A DNA stretch of 64,000 nucleotides from Phascolomyces articulosus. Its lineage: Eukaryota > Mucoromycota > Mucoromycetes > Mucorales > Lichtheimiaceae. Under the pieces are notes generated by a model. The model saw nothing but the letters and a program-made list of their open reading frames with translations, was not told the origin of the DNA and did no database searches. Numbering within the stretch: position 1 is the first letter of the stretch; every line of letters begins with the position of its first letter. This document shows, piece by piece, positions 13,352 to 25,800 of the stretch. The position numbers and the translations under genes were made by a program. The DNA lies in contig JAIXMP010000014.1 in NCBI GenBank assembly GCA_025677815.1, positions 558,001 through 622,000 on the forward strand, in the 5' to 3' direction.

Positions 13352-14396
13352 ATGGTAGTATGTGGATGGGAATAGATGGGAAAGAAAAAACATGGACCAT
13401 TATTTGATTATAAATATTTTTATTAAAACTTAACCGGGGGGATGCATATTTCTATAGTTAGTCCTTGTTATTGGTGATATTCATATTCCTCATCGCGTGC
13501 ACGATTTACCCGCCAAATTCAAGAAACTTTTGGTAAGCTATACCACTGTTCTTTTAAAATATAGGCATCATGGAGAAGAGTTTTTCAGTTTCATTGATAA
13601 AAGAAAACTACGAGCACTGATATTATACGGTCATTTCATAAAAAATAAAAACAGGTGCCCGGTAAAATTCAACAGATTATTTGTACGGGGAACATTTGTG
13701 ACAAGGAAACTTTTGATTATTTGAAAACCATTGCGGGTGATATTATTGTTGTCAAGGGAGATTTCGATGAGGTAAATTGAGAAAATTAGGCATGGTAGAA
13801 AAAAAGGAATGGGAATAGTATGTGTATGTTTATATCTATAATATATACATATATATTGACAATAAATTCTATATGCTGTACGTGTGTACGTAATGCATTT
13901 ATATATATAGAATCCAAACTTTCCACAATCCAAAGTAGTAACACATGGAAATATTCGTGTGGGTGTATTACATGGACATCAAGTCATTCCTTGGGGAGAT
14001 CAAGAATCATTGGATATTATTGCAAGACAAATGGAAGTAGATGTTTTGTTATCAGGTCATACACATCGATTTGAAGCTTTTGAAAGTAATAACAAGTTTT
14101 TCATTAATCCTGGAAGTGCTACTGGTGCTTATTCTTCTATTCCTGATACAGCGTAAGATATATATATATATATATATATATTTATTTTGGATGGATTGAT
14201 GAAAGAAGGAGTGAACTAAAAAAAATAATGATTCCAATGTTGCTTTCTATTCTTTTTTAGTGATCCTATACCCTCTTTTGTACTTATGGATATTCAAGCC
14301 AGTGTGGTCGTCACATATGTATACAAATTGATAGAAGGGGAAGTCAAAGTGGAAAAACTTGAATATCGAAAAGGAGATACCGGCAAAGTCTTGTAA
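13352..14396 (+). CDS. VPS29: Retromer subunit VPS29
   Basis: Five exons, 13352-13357, 13458-13532, 13655-13771, 13911-14152 and 14261-14396, give 191 residues. The product is the metallophosphoesterase-fold subunit of retromer, which retrieves cargo from endosomes to the Golgi; it binds VPS35 and is thought not to be an active phosphatase. Visible signatures in order are [70 protein letters not shown] and PSFVLMDIQ. These match VPS29 along its whole length, and the family is usually about 182-190 residues. The first coding exon is just six bases (ATGGTA) before a GTATGT donor. I chose it because it yields [13 protein letters not shown], as in other VPS29 proteins. Intron 4 contains a TA repeat. 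Confidence 0.95.
14158..14181. repeat. (TA)n microsatellite in VPS29 intron 4
   Basis: Twelve TA units directly after the GTAAG donor of the last VPS29 intron. Confidence 0.85.
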
Positions 14397-15231
14397 TATT
14401 ATAAATAAAACACCATACTCTTTCTTATACACCAACTTGTGGATGTGGTGAAGGATATTATTCTACAGAAAGGATAATAGAAGTGGGATTTAAGTCATTC
14501 TATACCATAAAGTTAGAAATGGATAGATGGATTTCTATTTATAGAAATACTGAAAAGTGTTCTTATTATCAAGTAAATAGTGGATTTTAAAAAAGAGACT
14601 TTAGTATTTGAATATATAAGATTATTGTTACAAAAGCACTATATAATATAAGTTCACAATAAAAAAAAAAGAGAGTTAAATTTGTTGATTTGTATAATAT
14701 AGTGTATATAAAAAAAAGAAGAATGTGAATGTGAGATGTTTATAGAAGAGGGTGAATAATAAGTAAAGAAGTAAAAAACAAAAGTTAAAAAAATGGAAGA
14801 ATATAATAAAAAACGGAACAGAAAAGAGAGAGAATTACCCAAAATGATAATAATAATACTAATATAATAATAAAAAAGAACAAAAAGTGATGAGGTGGGG
14901 GGATAAAGTATACAACAAAGAATTGAATTTTTTGATTTTGAGTTTTTCTGGTTTTTTGTTTTTGTTAAAGTAATAAAGTATAATAGTATAATAAATAAAA
15001 AGATAAAGGTGATAATAATAATAGTAGTAATGAATGAATTTGATAATAAAAAAGCGGTCAAGTAGTGCTGGAGAGAGGAGAGAGATGGAGAGGTTGAGAA
15101 TATACAGTTTACACGAAGAAATAGAATTAGGTTTTTTGTGTATATTTTGGGTATTAGAAAAAAAAATGTGTGTTTTTTTAGTTATTTTATATAAAGCCAT
15201 TGATCAATAAAGGTCAATGAAAAAGAAGGTT
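14397..15231. other. Convergent intergenic spacer between VPS29 and the kinase
   Basis: Holds the 3' ends of two convergent genes. Runs of AATAAT and A-rich sequence could supply poly(A) signals on both strands. The long minus-strand frames here are AT-repeat artefacts rich in Ile, Tyr and Phe. Confidence 0.6.
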
Positions 15232-18200
15232 TTATTCTTCCTCTTCTTCCTCTTCTTCTATGATGACTTTGGCTCCTAAGGGCTTCCGGCGCCCCGAGTC
15301 GTTATAAATTCCTAATTGCGATCGAGGGGCTGCAAATTCAAACCGTTTGGAGGGTGTCACATTTGTATGATTGTTTTCTCGGAATGCCTAATTCAATATT
15401 AAAATAAAAAGTTAGATCATCACATCCTATCTATTCATCTATCCAAGATGATACATAAACAAAACTTACCATAGGCCATGATCGAGTAGGCGTAGGAGCA
15501 GGAGGAGGTCGAAGCATATGATCATTTTGAGTTTCTTCTTCAGGTGTTTCCACCGTAGAAATAGAAGATGCAGGTGATAATACTTCTTCCTCTTCTTCTT
15601 CTTCAATCAAAGAACTGGATGGACTTGAAAAAGGAGATCGATTCATCGTTCTAATAGGTGCCACCTGAGTTGATGTGGTCATGGTAGGTGCAGGAGACTT
15701 TTTTGGCGCCACCATACCCAAGGGACGTGGTTGTGGCGTTGCTGCAGGCTTAGCAGCAACAACGTGGACTTGTTGCTTTTGAGGCTGAGGCATCACAATA
15801 GGAGGTTGCTCCTCTGCAGCTGGTGGTTGCTCCGCCTTTTTCTTTTCAGGTGAGGGTGACCGAGGTACTGACCTATTGGCAGATCTGTATTGGGCATATC
15901 GTTTTTCACATACATCAATTTCTACAGCCTTGCTGGGCACAGCTGTGGAAGCAGGAGAAGCATTGGGTGAAGGCGAAGCCACTACCGATAATGTATTGGC
16001 CACAGCCGATTTAGGTGATGTCAATGCCGTTGGTGGTCTTGCAGGACCAAAAGCATTACCTGCTTTATAATAACTGTCTATAGAGGGTTTATTATGAGCT
16101 GCTTGAGGTCGTGTTAATGAAGGTGGCATCATGGATGACGATGGCTGTGATGGTGGTGCGAATGAACTACTCATATTCTGACTTGCAGTAGCAGCATGAC
16201 TACTACTGTTATTGGTGTTATATGAGAAATGATCCACTTGACTGACCAACGAAGGTTGGCTCAGTTGCAACACATGACGACGGTATTTCTGTTGATTCGT
16301 ACCAGCTGATTGATAAGCAGGTGATGATTCTTGAATCTCTCGAGCAAGGTAAGCAGCATTGGCAGCACGAATCCGTTGTTCTTCCAATTGTAATTGATGT
16401 TGATGTTGCTGTTGCTGTTTCGTACCAAACCATGATTTCACGGATGAAAACCAACCATTGTTATTTGTTCCATTCGTTGTTGCCATGGAACGTGCGGATT
16501 GAGTACTACTCACACTGACTTTGGGTTGTCCTTCTATAGATGTAATATGTATGGATGACAAAGTCGATGATGTAGTAGGTGGTGGTGAAGTCTTCATATG
16601 AGTCGTCGTGGTCGCTGTGGATGGTTCAGACGTTCGATTCAATGAAGAAGAGGATACAGAAGACGAGGATTGTGAAGAAGTCGAAGATGAAGTAGATAGA
16701 GAAGGTGCTAATGGTAGATCATCCGTTTGTGTTCCTTTCTCAACACAAACATGTTTTGCCATGCTATCGTGTTTCTTTTTCGTAACAGCCATACCGGAGA
16801 CCATCATGGAAGGAGGTTCATTTTTACTTAAATTATCCATCAACATTTGCCATAAAGTACCTAAAGCATTGCCAACATCAGAAGATTGTCGCATGTTACG
16901 TACAGCACTTTCATCGAATCCAGCTGCTGTTAAGGCAGCAAATAATCGTTGTTCAATAGGTGCCATAGCAGATACATCATCCTGTTGCTGATGATACTGA
17001 TTATATGCGTTTGGATGTTGACGATTCAATTGATGTTGAGCAAACAAAGCACCTCGTTTCGCTGAAGAAGACGAAGGTAATTGATTCGGTAATGAAGCTC
17101 TAATCGAAGAAGCAGTATAAAAAGGTTGAGAGATTCTTGCACGACTACTAACAGTCGGAGCAGAGAACCGAGGTGGACGGGATGCCGTGAATCGAGGTTT
17201 TTCATGGGACTGAGAGGATTGTTGCAATGGTGAAGGGACCATTGTTTTTGACCCTACAATTGAAGATGGACGACTTGTGGAATTGTTATAATTGTGATAA
17301 AACTGACTCGATAAAGGTGTACCGGGTTTGGTACTGCTTCGTGGACTGGATAATTCTGAACATAAATCGAAATCATCTTCTTCTTGATGACGTATGGGTG
17401 CCGAAAATAAAGAATCGACTTCGGAATAAGTGGAATATCGCGTGGAAGGAACACTAGCACAATCATCTGTTGGGTCGTTTTCAGTTGTATCATGATGCCC
17501 TGCTTCGACTTGGTCAACATCATCCATAATCATGGTTAACCAAGGATGGTTGACAATCTGATCCATGGTTAATCGTTCTTTGGGATCCAGTTTTAAAATA
17601 TTATCAATCAAATCGTAAGCCTCTGTAACACCATTTAAAGTTTAATCGTTAGAAACAATAGGGATGGTTTTTTTTTCACACACAAGGGGTTGGTTCATAA
17701 ACAATTGAAAAATAGAGCTTTCTCAAACAAAACAAATAATAAACAATGCTATTTTTTTACCTGATGAGAAATAAGATGGGATATGATAATCCAAACCAAT
17801 AATTTTACGTCGCATTATAATTTCACTATCATCATCAAATGGTAATTCACCCGCTAATAATGTATATAAAATGACACCCAAGGACCAAATATCCGTTTCT
17901 ATTTATTATAAAAAGGCAAAATTAGGTGAGTGAGTAAATGAGTGACACTCTTATCAATAAAAAAAATAATACATGATAATAATTTACCTGGACCAGTATA
18001 CCGTTTTTGGCTGATGACTTCGGGCGCAGAATACGCTAAACTACCGCAAAACGTCTCCAATAATTGTTTATCTTCTGCATGTCGTGCAAATCCAAAATCA
18101 CAGATCTTTGCATTTTGGTCAGCATCTAATAAAATATTTTCCAATTTTAAATCGCTATATATCGATAGGATTGCATTAGTTATTCAGTCAATAAAAAAAA

Positions 18201-18859
18201 GTAACTGTATATTTAAAAGAAAAAGTGATTTTTTTTTACCGATGAACAATATTTCGTTCATGACAATAACGAATAGCATCCACCAATTGTCGAAAGAAAG
18301 CTTGAGCACGTTGTTCTGTAAAACGACCTATTTCTGTTAAAAGATCAAATAATTCACCATTGGGACAATATTCAGAAACAATAAAGATGGCATTTTCGGT
18401 GGACAAGATTTCAAATAAAGTGATAATATTAGGATGACGCAGTTGACGATGATGATGAATTTCACGAGCCATTAAAGGAGCATGCTGTTTGCTGATCTTT
18501 TTAATAGCGACTCGTTTACCGGTAATTTGATGAACACCTAATTTGACTTTACCATAGGTGCCCTAATAATAAAAAGCGTTTTTTTTAATATGGATATTCA
18601 AATGGTGAAGATTATTGAGAAATAGTGTTTTATACCTCGCCGATCGTTTCTCCTATTGAATAACATCCAACAACTGTCATTTTAGGAGATGAAAGTTGTT
18701 TAAGCAAATCATTATAATCTGCAGCAAGCTATATATATGAATATATATATTGATGATTAGTTATTTTTTCCCTATTCAATAATCATTATGTATTGTGATA
18801 TTCGTTCATTTTACCTTTGCTTTTTGGTTATGAATACTTGAACGTGGGGAGGAAATCAT
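15232..18859 (-). CDS. CAMKL-family Ser/Thr protein kinase, Kin4-like
   Basis: Seven exons, 18859-18815, 18728-18636, 18562-18240, 18154-17988, 17898-17761, 17622-15470 and 15387-15232, give 1024 residues. The kinase domain spans about 40-284: GETIGEGTYGKV loop (from 42), VAIKK lysine K67, HRD at 153-155, DFG at 173-175, APE at 197-199, and HPWL at its end. The activation loop reads LETFCGSLAYSAPE, an LxT motif (T188) typical of LKB1/Elm1-activated kinases. All catalytic residues are present. A conserved-looking block at about 475-519 (AAGFDESAVRNMRQ, then SSDVGNALGTLWQML) resembles a post-kinase UBA-like segment. The rest is Ser/Gln/Pro-rich and probably disordered, ending in a poly-Glu tail. 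It is cytosolic or cortical by analogy. The subfamily (Kin4/Ppk1-like) is a weaker call than CAMKL. Upstream lies a long spacer with X-box-like motifs. Confidence 0.9.
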
Positions 18860-19581
18860 TACAAAAAGGTTTTTTTATAATAAAAAAATTATATCTTCCG
18901 TTTTTTTTAAGAGGGAGGGTTTGTTTTGAAAATAAGAAAAGAAAAAAAAGAGGTATAAATATATATATATGTAAGGTTGAATATGTAATATATGTAAAGT
19001 ATTAGGTGTGAGTTTTTTTTTAGTTTAAAAAGTGAGAAGGAATGGGATGGGTTTTACAAATCGATGAAAGGGAAAGGAGATGGAGAAAGAAAGAGATGAA
19101 GACCACTATAGAATTTGTGTTTTTTTTTCTTTTCGTGTTTTTTTCTTGAAAAGTAAAAAAAGAGGTTTGGAATGAGAAAAAAAACAAAAGCAATGAAAAT
19201 TAAATAGATTGCTTCCACGAATACGTTTTTTGTTGATAATGGAGATGAGTGAATGAATAGAAAGAGATAAAAGTCTTCGTTATTATTATTATTATGGTTG
19301 TTGGTGGTTTCTTTTTTCTCTATAAAAAAATAAATAATATACTAATAGGTCATCAAAAAGGGAACAAAGAAGGAATGCATTTCCCGTGAAAGGGAGGGAG
19401 AAGAGAGAGAGAGAAAGAGAGGTGAGTTTTGATGAATGGAGAGAGAGAGATGAAGAAGAAGGTAAAGAGGAAAGAGGAAGAAGGAAAAAGGAAAGAAAAA
19501 ATAATAATAATAATAATAACCAACAAAACAACTACTACCACTACCAAGTTATGTGTGTATTACAATAAAAAAAAAGTGATC

Positions 19582-19595
19582 GTTGCCTTGGTGAC
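19582..19595. promoter_or_regulatory. X-box-like motif (RFX site candidate)
   Basis: GTTGCCTTGGTGAC fits the RFX-factor X-box (two GTTGCC/GGYRAC half-sites around a 2-base spacer). It lies about 720 bp upstream of the kinase ATG. RFX proteins (Crt1, Sak1) regulate cell-cycle and DNA-damage genes in fungi. Use of the site here is inferred. Confidence 0.4.
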
Positions 19596-19752
19596 AAAAT
19601 AATTTGGGGGTGGGTAGGACAAGAAAAATAAGGAGAAAGGGCGTTTATTATAATAAAAACGATGCTAAGAACTAAAAAAGGTTTGGTTTGTGACACAAAG
19701 TAAATCTATCTTTTATATTACGCTTTTTTTTTATATATAATACGTATATTGC

Positions 19753-19801
19753 GTTGCCATGGATGCAGCCCTTTTTTACCTTGATTCGTTGCCATGGATA
19801 G
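19753..19801. promoter_or_regulatory. Two GTTGCCATGGAT motifs (X-box half-site repeats)
   Basis: GTTGCCATGGAT occurs at 19753 and again at 19788, a 35-bp spacing. Each keeps the GTTGCCATGG core of a palindromic X-box, but the second half-site is degenerate. With the motif at 19582 this makes three in 220 bp. Confidence 0.35.
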
Positions 19802-20036
19802 AACAACAAATAAGTAAATAGTTAAAAGGTACCTGAATTCAATATAAACAAAGAAATAAAAACCAAAAGTCAAAGAAAACTCCCCAGCTAGTAAAGGGAG
19901 ATAGACGATAAGTTACTAATTTGCTATTGTGATACTATAAAAAATAAGACTGCATGTGTTTGGTTCTATATAAATACTTTGAACAACACGATTCTTTCTC
20001 CATAATAAAATAATAAATGATATGATTTCCCAAATG

Positions 20037-20037
<1 letters not shown>

Positions 20038-20068
<31 letters not shown>
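20038..20068. repeat. Compound (TA)n(GT)n microsatellite
   Basis: About six TA units run directly into nine GT units. Confidence 0.85.
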
Positions 20069-21065
20069 TTTGACCACCTATTTTATATATTTTTATATAT
20101 AAATGATCCATTGTTATTGTATTCGAGCCATTGACAATGATACACTCCTTATTATAATCTCCTACAATAAAAAAAAAATTAGACAATCAAGCCCACCTTA
20201 ATATAGCTATATTATTTCTTTATTGTTTGTTTTTACTGTTATTTTAATATAAAAAAGATCTAGCCTAAAATTATATAATTATAATTATAATAAAATGAAA
20301 TGAATGTATATTGTGTAAAAGAAAGAAATAAGTTAATAAGAAAGAGACTCACATATAAGCATTATTTTATATTGTTTTTCACGAGGGATTTACTCACGCA
20401 TATATTTAACCATGTCGATAAATTACCCAAACAGTAGGATATAATAAAAGAAGGAGGGGGAGTATCGATCATAAAGAAAGATGTGTGAAAGAAAAAAAAG
20501 ATCGTCCATTTTGTTATTATTGTTGCTGTCATCGTTCGAAATGATGGCATCTTGACTCAAATTACGATGTGTGATGATGACAGCAATATTTTGTTTCATC
20601 CCACAATCATCAATAATAAAGGAGAAGCATGGCTAGTGGCTTAATTACAATAGGTAATGATAATAATAATTGCATGAAAAAGAAGCTTACTATTACTATT
20701 AACATATACAGAAATACACGCGGTGCGCGTGATTTTTTTCGGAGATGGTTTTATATATATATAACCCAACCAATCCATACACTGGCCTTGACTTGGCTGG
20801 CTTATGAAAAAAAAAAAGCAGGCATAAAAAAAGTGTATACGCATACTTTACCACGCATATTTTACAAACACACATTTTACAAACACATTCCCCTCCTATT
20901 TTAAAACCTCTTCCTCTTTGCCCCATTTTTTTTTTCTTGCTTTCTTTAATAAACTTTTTTCTTTTATCCCACGAACCAAAAAACACATATCACTTCCCCC
21001 ATTTTTTCTTTTTTCTTTTACTTTTTTTTTATTAATCTATAATATCGACACTGTTGGTCAGTGCT

Positions 21066-22875
21066 ATGGTAAGACATCCTTTTTTATTCTTTGAAATATA
21101 TCTCAAAAGAACGTATCCAATTGTTGATTCACATCCTATAGAATACACCTCCTCCTGAACAAGACGAACAAGTACCTTTTTTTCATGATCATCCAAATAA
21201 TAATAACAATACAATAAAATTACCAGAACCATTTCCTTCTTCGTCAACACCCTGTTTACCATTAAGCAATAAGAACCATTCTAAAACTACTACGAATACG
21301 ACGACAACGACTGACAATTCAAACGAAACAAAACGACAACGACGACGCCATACCATTTTGACTCGACCAGATGATTTATTAGATCATTCTAATGGATCTT
21401 CTTCTTCGAACGAAGATGAAGCTTCGTTTGATCGAATATCTGGTATTTTATCCAACTTGATACAAGAAGCCAATAATGCCGTCAATGGCATTGAACATGA
21501 ACGAGGCAAATTATGGAATAAAAACAACAACCATCACCCTTCATCATCCACAATAGCGTCTTCTTCTTCCACACATACAACTACATTCACAGCCGCTGAT
21601 TTACCCCCACGTCCAACGAGTTCATTAAGTACTTGCTCCATTCGTCATACATCGCGATTACCTCGACCCAGAAGACCATCATCGTCATTCCATGGACGCA
21701 ATGACAGCATGTCGTCTCAAACATCCATGGAATCCACAACTTCATCATTGACTCACTCCTCTCTTTCTTCTTCTTCTATGCCTTTTTCACCTATGCAACA
21801 ACAACAGTCAACCGTATGTTCCCCCACCACCACCGAAGAAACTTCGTCTTCCACGACCGAAAAATCACCGCTTTTCCCATCGTCACCACTTTCTCTACAT
21901 CGTCGCAGTAATTTACAAAGCTCCGCTTCTACCCGACCCCTTTCTTGTCCAACCTTTGCATTACCACCAACGAGAGAGAATAACAAGAAAAAGAAAAGGA
22001 CTTCATTATTATTGGAATCATTTAAACGATTAGATTCTTCTATGGCATTGGTGGATTCTCTTTCAAGAGATTTAGCTGAACCACATCAACAAGAAGAACA
22101 AGTATCTTCTACATCCATGACATCATTTAGTGCTTTATTTCTTGTACCTATTTTACATATACCCCATGCACTTGTCTCCATTCTTTTTGATCAATCCAAT
22201 ACCCATACTTCTTCTTCAACAACGACAGTACCCAGTATGACAGGGATTGTGGCATGGGCGTGTTTATTTGCATTGGGTAATTTAATGGTGGACCACGTGG
22301 CAACAACGACTAATACAACAATAAATCACCATGATCCAGATACCCTAAAAATAACAACCTCATTATCAGCAGAAAATGACAAAGAACCCACACATCTTAA
22401 CAATCATCATTCCATATCATCCACGAATCATCATCGTCGACTTTCATTACCGGGTTCCTATGATTTCGCTGGACGGAATCTTGTTTCCGACGACGAACAA
22501 CAATCCACTATGCTTGAACAACAACAACAACAACAAAAGATATTGACTCCTCTTTCTACTTCTCATACTCTTGAGGATGAGGATGATCCATTTTTATTTT
22601 CCTCCTCTCCTTCTCCTATAAGACCTAGCAAAAGCACCATTACTACTACAACTACAACTACGACGACAACAACAACGACAACGACTGTGCGTCATGCATC
22701 TCGAAAACGACGAGCAAGAAGATCTGTCTATAGGATCAAACCTCGACCTACAATAACACAGACTCGATCCTCGCAACAGAACAGTAGAAATAATAATTAT
22801 AATGGATGGTTGTTTCAAAAACAAGAATCTTCTTCTCCTATCCCTATCACTTTGACGCGGCGTAATTCTGTGTAA
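21066..22875 (+). CDS. Unrecognised Ser/Thr-rich protein with two hydrophobic segments
   Basis: Two exons, 21066-21068 (only the ATG) and 21142-22875, give 578 residues starting MNTPPPEQDEQVPF. The intron (GTAAGA...TATAG, 73 nt) is in phase and no other ATG in exon 2 would include the conserved-looking N-terminus. The protein is dominated by Ser, Thr, Asn and Gln runs. A helical stretch (FDRISGILSNLIQEANNAVN) lies near residue 100. Two hydrophobic segments follow a KRLDSSMALVDSLSRDL helix: FSALFLVPILHIPHALVSIL at about 330-350 and MTGIVAWACLFALGNLMVDH at about 366-386. The C-terminus is basic (RKRRARRSV). It may be a two-pass membrane protein with long cytosolic tails. I do not recognise a family and give no function. 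Confidence 0.78.
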
Positions 22876-25800
22876 ATAGCATGCCATCATACGAACGTAC
22901 GATCCCCCCCCCCTTATTCTTCTTCTTTCCTCCTCTCCACCCATTCATCTACCTATCTATCTATCTTTTTTACACATACTATTATAAAAAAAACATACAC
23001 ACACATATTTATATATACATTCTTTATCCTTCTCCTCCTCCTTTTCTCCTTTTTTTTACTTACTACTACCATTACATACATACTACTACTACAAAACATG
23101 GCTCCTTTTTTTTTTCTATCATCATCATCATTGTTTTGTGATTGTTTTTTGATCTTTCTCCTTCTTTGGTTTGCAGATATCAGTCGATTCTTTTTTATTT
23201 AGACTCACATGCCTTATAAGAATTAGAAGGAGAACTCATAATGCAATATGCGGGATATCTTGATATTTTGGTTTACAGTGATTGTGCATTTACTCTTTCA
23301 TACATCCATGCGAGTCTTTTTTGGATGATTAAACGCAGTAGAATTTTTTTTTCAAATGATCTTAATTCATGGTAGTACAATGAGTTTAAAAGCATGTGAA
23401 TTTGTTCAGTATATTAAAAAAATCATTACTTTTTCTTTAATTAACTTGCTTTTGGACCAATGATACAAAACCATCTGTCAAAAAAATTGGATGAACAACG
23501 ATTTTATTCTTTATATATATATTTATAATGATAAATTGAAAAGGATGAATGAGCACCACCAACACCTGTTGACTGATTGATTATTTATCATCCTATACCT
23601 AATAAAAATAGCATTTTATTGAATAAGAATAATAACGTAATGCAAATAGGATATATTATTTATTGAAACAGAAAAGTGGTATCATAGTATTAAGGTGAAT
23701 AGTGTGTGTCGTACTTTTTTTAACTACTGGTTCTTCTTTCATGATGCAGTGGATAATAGAAACAGACAAGCAAATACATGTCATATACATCTCTCTTCAT
23801 TTTCTACGTGAGCTCGTGGTGTTATTTTGAATTCGAACCTTCAGTATTAAAATACACGCAACAAAACCAAATACCAGGCACATAACACCCAAACCGCGAA
23901 AACGTCATACTCCCACTTGTAAAATATTAGTACAACAATCAAGGGATAAACTACGTTTTCTCACAAAATGTTCCAGTATATACAATGAGAGTTCGTGATA
24001 ACTATGTAATTTTATAGTAGTTAGGTAAAATAATATATACATTTAAAGTCATTATGTTTATTCCATGACAGTACAAGTTGTATCCTGGACGGAAAAAGAT
24101 GAGAAGAAACAAAAGCACCACATTAACAGGAGCCTTCAATAGATTCAACACATTTATTTTATATACGTAACTATTTCAGACACAATTCACCATCCATTTT
24201 TTTAATACATTAATCAACTCAATAAAAAGGTAGAAAAATACATTCATCTGCGGGAAGGGAGGGATTATACTATGGTTTATTGTTATTATTAGTTTGTTAT
24301 AGTTCGTCATATAAATAGTAAGAGCATAACACCAAGCAATCTATGAATACTTTGTAATATGATTCAGAGGAAACATTTTGTTTCTATAATATATAAAACG
24401 AAATTCAAATTAGATATACCTTTTCATCCTCATGCAGCTACTACTATACTTTATATTATGGAAAAGTTAATCTTGCCTTGATCATTTTCTTTTGATTGTT
24501 TGTAATTTATATATGTTTGCATAAGACTCAGAGGGAAACATAGTTCCTATCGGTATGAAGCGTAATACAAATTAGCTTATCATTTCATAGATACAACCGT
24601 ATAATCCATCCATTATTTCAGAAACGTTCATATTATTTACCTTGTTCTTTTATATTTTTTTGGATTGTTTGTTTTGTATAATAAAGTGGAATGTACCAAT
24701 ACATACATGGATCTACACAAATGAAACAGGTCGATCTGTATCTTTAAAAGTCGATGTTGATCCTCGTTACCCATAGTCTTCGAATTTTTCAGGTCTACCT
24801 CTCTTCATCGGCTCCTAACCATACACACCGGCCCGAGTCATTTGTATAGACACACATACATACTGTTCGTCCAAGATATTTTCTTTTGTTTTGTTTCATT
24901 CGCCCATAATCTAATGCATAGTATATGTGAAATGATATTAGTATCTCTTGATACAAGTGTCGAAGTGTTATAAATAAATATAACAAATTAATGTAATATA
25001 AATAACTTACTGGATCAAATGTTTTTTCTTTTCACTTCATTGCTTGGTGTCATGCTCAAATTTGTTTTTGTATGTATGTGTATATTTTGTTTCCCACTTT
25101 TTTTTTGTTATACCATGAAATCATTATTTTTTATGTGTTGTCTGTCAGCTTTGAACACCAGCTGTCGCCACAATGTTTAAGAGCTGCGTTGTATGTGGCG
25201 TTTGTGGCATCAAGACTTTCTTTTCTAGGGAGCACTTTTTCTCTCTCAAATTTTTTTTAGAAAACATGACAATCAACCAACCAGAATAAAAAAAATATTT
25301 TGTAATATAAAAAATATGAGATGATGAATAGCACATTTAATTTTATTTTTAGGTGGATGTATAAAAAATGTTTCGTGATAAAAACATGAAATCTGTTTCA
25401 CAGCATTATAATATATTAAAGCGTCACTGTGGGTATTAAGGAAATATTTTCAATTGAAGCACCATTTCACCATTTATTATGTGACGTAATAAGTAAAATA
25501 TGCGTTGTCTATAATAATGAATGAGTATCATGAATAGTGTGACTGATGTGTGCGCAGAAGATGGCACATAATTTCACCTAGTTTATGAACCTTGGTACAC
25601 TGATTTACTTTACAATGGTATCAAGTGCGCTTCACCAATTTAACTTCATTGTTGATTTATTATATAAACATATTCATGTTGATACGTATTTTGATATTTA
25701 ATTACGACAATACATATAAGCTATTAAAGATAAGCATATGGTTCTGTTGTCCACGTTGGTTCAAAATGGAGACAATATTAATGCATTCGTTTACAGTGCA

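Larger units (their letters stand above)
18860..21065. other. Divergent promoter region (2.2 kb) between kinase and Ser-rich gene
   Basis: Both genes start outward from this spacer. It contains purine/pyrimidine-biased strands (19,020-19,520), a TA/TG repeat near 20,040, three RFX/X-box-like motifs, and a TATA-like run (TATATATATATAACC) near 20,753. The open frames are low-complexity artefacts. Confidence 0.55.

Noticed and set aside
14654..15200. Overlapping minus-strand frames of 113-135 residues
   Set aside because: Composed of Ile/Tyr/Phe runs from AT repeats in a convergent 3' spacer.
23800..23900. GGTTCGAATTC on the minus strand, tRNA-like
   Set aside because: The bases on either side do not pair and no cloverleaf can be drawn.
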